DNA from: DASVXQ01 sp046727955
GTDB lineage: Bacteria; Actinomycetota; CALGFH01
Assembly: GCA_046727955.1 (NCBI GenBank)
Contig: JBKPDO010000103.1
Coordinates: forward strand, 1-14,977
Direction of reading: 5' to 3'
DNA: 14,977 nucleotides
Made by a program: the position numbers and the translations under genes. The stretch's first letter is position 1; each line of letters starts with the position of its first letter. Shown here piece after piece: positions 13,040 to 14,977 of this stretch. The notes beneath the pieces were generated by a model. The model did no database searches and was not told the origin of the DNA. It saw only the letters and a program-made list of their open reading frames with translations.

Positions 13040-13696
13040 CCTCGGGTGGCCCGGCGGCCGGCTGCGCGCGGAAGCGACCGGGCGGCTCGGCTCGGGGCGA
13101 GCGGCGGCGGTCCTGCCGTCCCCCGGACGGACCGGCCCAAGCGCCGTGGCTCCCGAAAGCCTCGGGTAGCGACGCTCCAGGCCGCGCCGCGTGGCCAGCC
13201 ACGCCAACGGCGCCGTGGCCGCACGAACCAGCCCGGGCGCCAGCGGCGCCTGCACCTCCTGCTCGAACGCCCGCATAAACAGCGCGAGATCCAGCGGCTT
13301 GGGCATGCCCGTGCGCATCGTCCGGCCGTCGCGAGCCAGCGCCACCACCGTCTCGTACAGCTGCTCCATCGTCAGCGCCGGCCGCACCTCCACCCGCACC
13401 ACCGCCAGCCCCCCACCGGCGTTGGCGAAGCGGTGGTAGCTGCCGGGCGGGACCACCACCTCCTCGCCCGGCTCGGCGACGACGGTCCGCAGGCCCTTGC
13501 GGAACTTCACCCTTCCGCGCTGCACCTGGAAGCGTTCCTCCTGCACCGGGTGGACGTGACCCCCTGGCACCCGGCCATCGGGGGTGAGCACCAGGTCGAA
13601 GGCGAGCAACTGGCCGCCGGTGTCGCTGGCGGTCTGGTGGAAGACGAATCGCTCGCCGCTGATCGGGTTGTCGAGAACTTGTCCCGTGAACGCCAT
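13010..13696 (-). CDS. Cupin-domain protein
   Basis: The protein is 228 aa. Cupin motif 1 is GGHVHPVQEERFQVQRG, with metal ligands H47, H49 and E53 or E54. Motif 2 is PGEEVVVPPGSYHRFAN, with H87 and N91. A helical second half (MEQLYETVVALARDG, LDLALFMRAFEQEV) is typical of a group of actinobacterial cupins whose reaction I do not know. ATG 13696 is preceded by AGGAAAAGGAC on the minus strand. The last ~45 residues are Arg/Pro-rich low complexity and run into the thioesterase fragment on the other strand, so the C-terminus may have been extended by the rearrangement there. It diverges from the sensor histidine kinase with 217 bp between the starts. A cytoplasmic metal-binding enzyme or sensor is the best general call. 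Confidence 0.88.
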   Translation of the reverse strand: MAFTGQVLDNPISGERFVFHQTASDTGGQLLAFDLVLTPDGRVPGGHVHPVQEERFQVQRGRVKFRKGLRTVVAEPGEEVVVPPGSYHRFANAGGGLAVVRVEVRPALTMEQLYETVVALARDGRTMRTGMPKPLDLALFMRAFEQEVQAPLAPGLVRAATAPLAWLATRRGLERRYPRLSGATALGPVRPGDGRTAAARPEPSRPVASARSRPPGHPRSARQRTRTR

Positions 13697-13803
13697 GTCC
13701 TTTTCCTTTGCCTCGGTCCGGCCGACGGCCGGCGCGGTTCCCTTTTCGCAAAGCCATGGTCGAGGTCGCGGGGCCGCCCGTCGTCGGCCGGTGGGAGGCT
13801 TCT

Positions 13804-13834
13804 TGCCTGCGCTTGGAGGCGAAGGGCGCAGGCA
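13804..13834. repeat. 9-bp inverted repeat in a divergent promoter region
   Basis: TGCCTGCGC (13804-13812) pairs perfectly with GCGCAGGCA (13826-13834) across 13 bp. It lies between the divergent cupin and sensor-kinase genes, so it is more likely an operator or a leader structure for the cupin transcript than a terminator. Confidence 0.5.
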
Positions 13835-13838
13835 GCCG

Positions 13839-13868
13839 GCTACCGCGCTGGGGTGAGCCCGCTACCGC
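13839..13868. repeat. Direct repeat GCTACCGC, 22 bp apart, upstream of the sensor kinase
   Basis: GCTACCGC occurs at 13839-13846 and 13861-13868, about two helical turns apart and just upstream of the proposed -35. The six-base core CTACCG occurs a third time at 13901-13906, overlapping the proposed -10. The arrangement suits cooperative binding by a response regulator, for example autoregulation by the partner of this kinase (inference). Confidence 0.5.
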
Positions 13869-13877
13869 AGCGGATGG

Positions 13878-13907
13878 ATGACAGCGATGCGCGCTGTGAC
13901 CTACCGT
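13878..13907 (+). promoter_or_regulatory. Likely leaderless promoter of the sensor histidine kinase
   Basis: ATGACA (13878-13883; five of six match to TTGACA) is followed by an 18-nt spacer and TACCGT (13902-13907; fits TANNNT). The first transcribed base would be 13914, the A of the ATG. No ribosome-binding site precedes that ATG, which fits leaderless translation. Confidence 0.5.
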
Positions 13908-13913
13908 GCGGGC

Positions 13914-14977
13914 ATGAGCACGTCAGCGCTGGCCAGATCGGTGGTGGACGCCGCCCGGAGGTCGCCGGGGTGGCTGCGCCGTCCGTGGATGGTCGAGGTC
14001 GCGGTGATGCTGGTCCTGACGACCTTCGCGGTGTTCGGGACCATCGGGGCGGCGCAGCAGGGCGGCAACGGCGAGCGGCAGCTGGACTGGCTGGGCTGGG
14101 GGCTGCTGGCGGTGGCCGTTCTGGCACTCGCCGCTCGCCAGCATCGGCCCGCCGTCGTACTGCTGGTCACGTGCGCGGCGATCGCGGTCTCCGTCGCGCT
14201 CGGGTACCCGACCGGGCCGATCTGGGCCACGCCGCTGATCGCGCTGTACGCCGCGGCGGCCACCGGCCGGCGCGGGCTCGCCCTGCTCGCCGCGGCGGCG
14301 CTGTGGGCGGTGCTGCTTGCGTGGGCGTTTCTCGCCGCCGACCCGGGCACGCCGGCCGAGATCGGCGTCTCGGGACTGCTGGTCGCGCTGGCGCTGGCGA
14401 CGGGGGAGGTGGCCCGCGGCCGGCGAGACTACCTGGCGGAGGCCGAGCGGCGGGCGGTCGAGGCGGAGCGGACCCTCCAGGAGGCGGCGCGCCGGCGCGC
14501 CAACGAGGAGCGGCTGCGGCTCGCGCGTGACCTGCACGACGTCACCGCCCACACGATCGCGGTGATCGCGATCCAGGCGAGCGTCGCCGACGAGGCGCTC
14601 GACGGCTGCGAGACCTGCCCGGAGCCTGCCCTGCAGGCGGTGCGGGCGATCCGCGCGGCGAGCCGGGAGGCGATGGCCGAGCTGAAGGCCACCGTGACGA
14701 TGCTGCGCGAAGGGGCCGCCCCGCGCGGTCCCTTGCCCGGCATGGACCAGCTCGAGGACTTGGTGGGCATGGCGACCGGCGCTGGGGTGCGGGTGGAGCT
14801 GGCGGTGACCGGCACGGCCCGGCCGCTGCCGCCCGCCGTCGACCTGACCGCCTACCGGATAGTGCAGGAGTCGCTCACCAACGTCCTGCGGCACGCGCGG
14901 GCGACCAGCGCGACGGTGCGCGTGTGCTACCAGCCCGGCGCCCCGCCCGGCGCCCCGCCCGGCGCCCCGCCTGGCGC
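13914..14977 (+). CDS. NarL-type sensor histidine kinase (cut by window edge)
   Basis: The frame is open from ATG 13914 for 354 codons to the right edge, so the 3' end is missing. Four or five membrane segments lie at about residues 28-45, 60-74, 80-97, 104-116 and 120-142. A coiled linker rich in Glu/Arg (165-200) precedes a HisKA_3 dimerisation domain with phospho-acceptor H208 in LARDLHDVTAH. The HATPase_c domain begins near 305, with the N-box YRIVQESLTNVLRH (E319, N323). A low-complexity PGAP repeat then interrupts the next beta hairpin. No large extracellular sensor domain is present, so it probably senses through its membrane helices. An in-frame ATG at 13887 is an alternative start, but the promoter boxes favour 13914. 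Its NarL-type response regulator probably lies just beyond the window. Confidence 0.93.
   Translation, partial: MSTSALARSVVDAARRSPGWLRRPWMVEVAVMLVLTTFAVFGTIGAAQQGGNGERQLDWLGWGLLAVAVLALAARQHRPAVVLLVTCAAIAVSVALGYPTGPIWATPLIALYAAAATGRRGLALLAAAALWAVLLAWAFLAADPGTPAEIGVSGLLVALALATGEVARGRRDYLAEAERRAVEAERTLQEAARRRANEERLRLARDLHDVTAHTIAVIAIQASVADEALDGCETCPEPALQAVRAIRAASREAMAELKATVTMLREGAAPRGPLPGMDQLEDLVGMATGAGVRVELAVTGTARPLPPAVDLTAYRIVQESLTNVLRHARATSATVRVCYQPGAPPGAPPGAPPG
14934..14977. repeat. 12-bp tandem repeat within the kinase gene
   Basis: CCCGGCGCCCCG occurs three times perfectly (14934-14945, 14946-14957, 14958-14969) and continues into a fourth partial copy with one C-to-T change at the right edge. 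Each copy adds Pro-Gly-Ala-Pro, so copy-number change keeps the reading frame. The full length cannot be seen. Confidence 0.92.

Noticed and set aside
13046..14530. 494-codon plus-strand open frame crossing the cupin and sensor-kinase genes
   Set aside because: It crosses both a minus-strand gene and a plus-strand gene in the wrong frame and has an Arg/Gly/Ala-only composition typical of shadow frames.

Overview
This is a GC-rich (roughly 70% by eye) bacterial chromosomal segment, most likely from an actinomycete-type organism (Actinomycetota). The support is strong G/C bias at third codon positions, NarL/LuxR-type two-component proteins, a PucR/CdaR-type regulator, and several promoters placed so that transcription would begin at or next to the start codon, as is common in that phylum. 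I cannot name the species. No rRNA, tRNA, CRISPR array or intact transposase is visible.

Layout. Positions 1-1517 hold two divergent NarL-type response regulators, one cut by the left edge and one complete but with a degenerate receiver pocket, around a 404-bp intergenic region. Positions 1719-2705 are a broken GAF-PAS-(GGDEF)-EAL cyclic-di-GMP-type gene. It has one frameshift in a C run and a large internal deletion that joins the PAS domain to the last ~50 residues of an EAL domain. Positions 2783-4567 (minus strand) hold a small GlsB/YeaQ-type membrane protein and a two-gene unit of a PfkB-family phosphosugar kinase followed by a UBP-type zinc-finger protein.

Positions 4708-8896 are a damaged carbohydrate-use locus. 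On the plus strand are a SIS-domain sugar-phosphate isomerase/deaminase, a lipoprotein sugar-binding protein of an ABC importer (frameshifted and internally deleted), and the last quarter of a second PfkB-family kinase. The importer permeases expected between the last two are absent. On the minus strand, converging on these, are a GH4 (MelA-like) alpha-galactosidase and a DeoR-family repressor. The convergence point holds a 138-bp element with perfect 21-bp terminal inverted repeats. With the divergent phosphosugar kinase, the genes suggest use of a galacto-configured or amino sugar through a tagatose-phosphate-like route (inference), but the importer looks dead.

Positions 9037-11897 (minus strand) hold a FadD-type acyl-CoA ligase and a PucR-family regulator. 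The regulator diverges, across only 59 bp, from a GH16-like protein (11957-12811) whose catalytic motif has Cys in place of the usual Asp. After it come a fragment of a hotdog thioesterase (12842-13039), a cupin protein (minus strand) and, running off the right edge, a NarL-type sensor histidine kinase with a 12-bp tandem repeat in its ATPase domain.

The most notable theme is damage: at least four genes carry large deletions or truncations, and two of these also carry single-base indels in C runs. Either this is a decaying accessory region or the assembly is faulty here; raw reads would decide. The most notable regulatory features are the two short divergent or leaderless-looking promoter regions (11898-11956 and 13839-13914).
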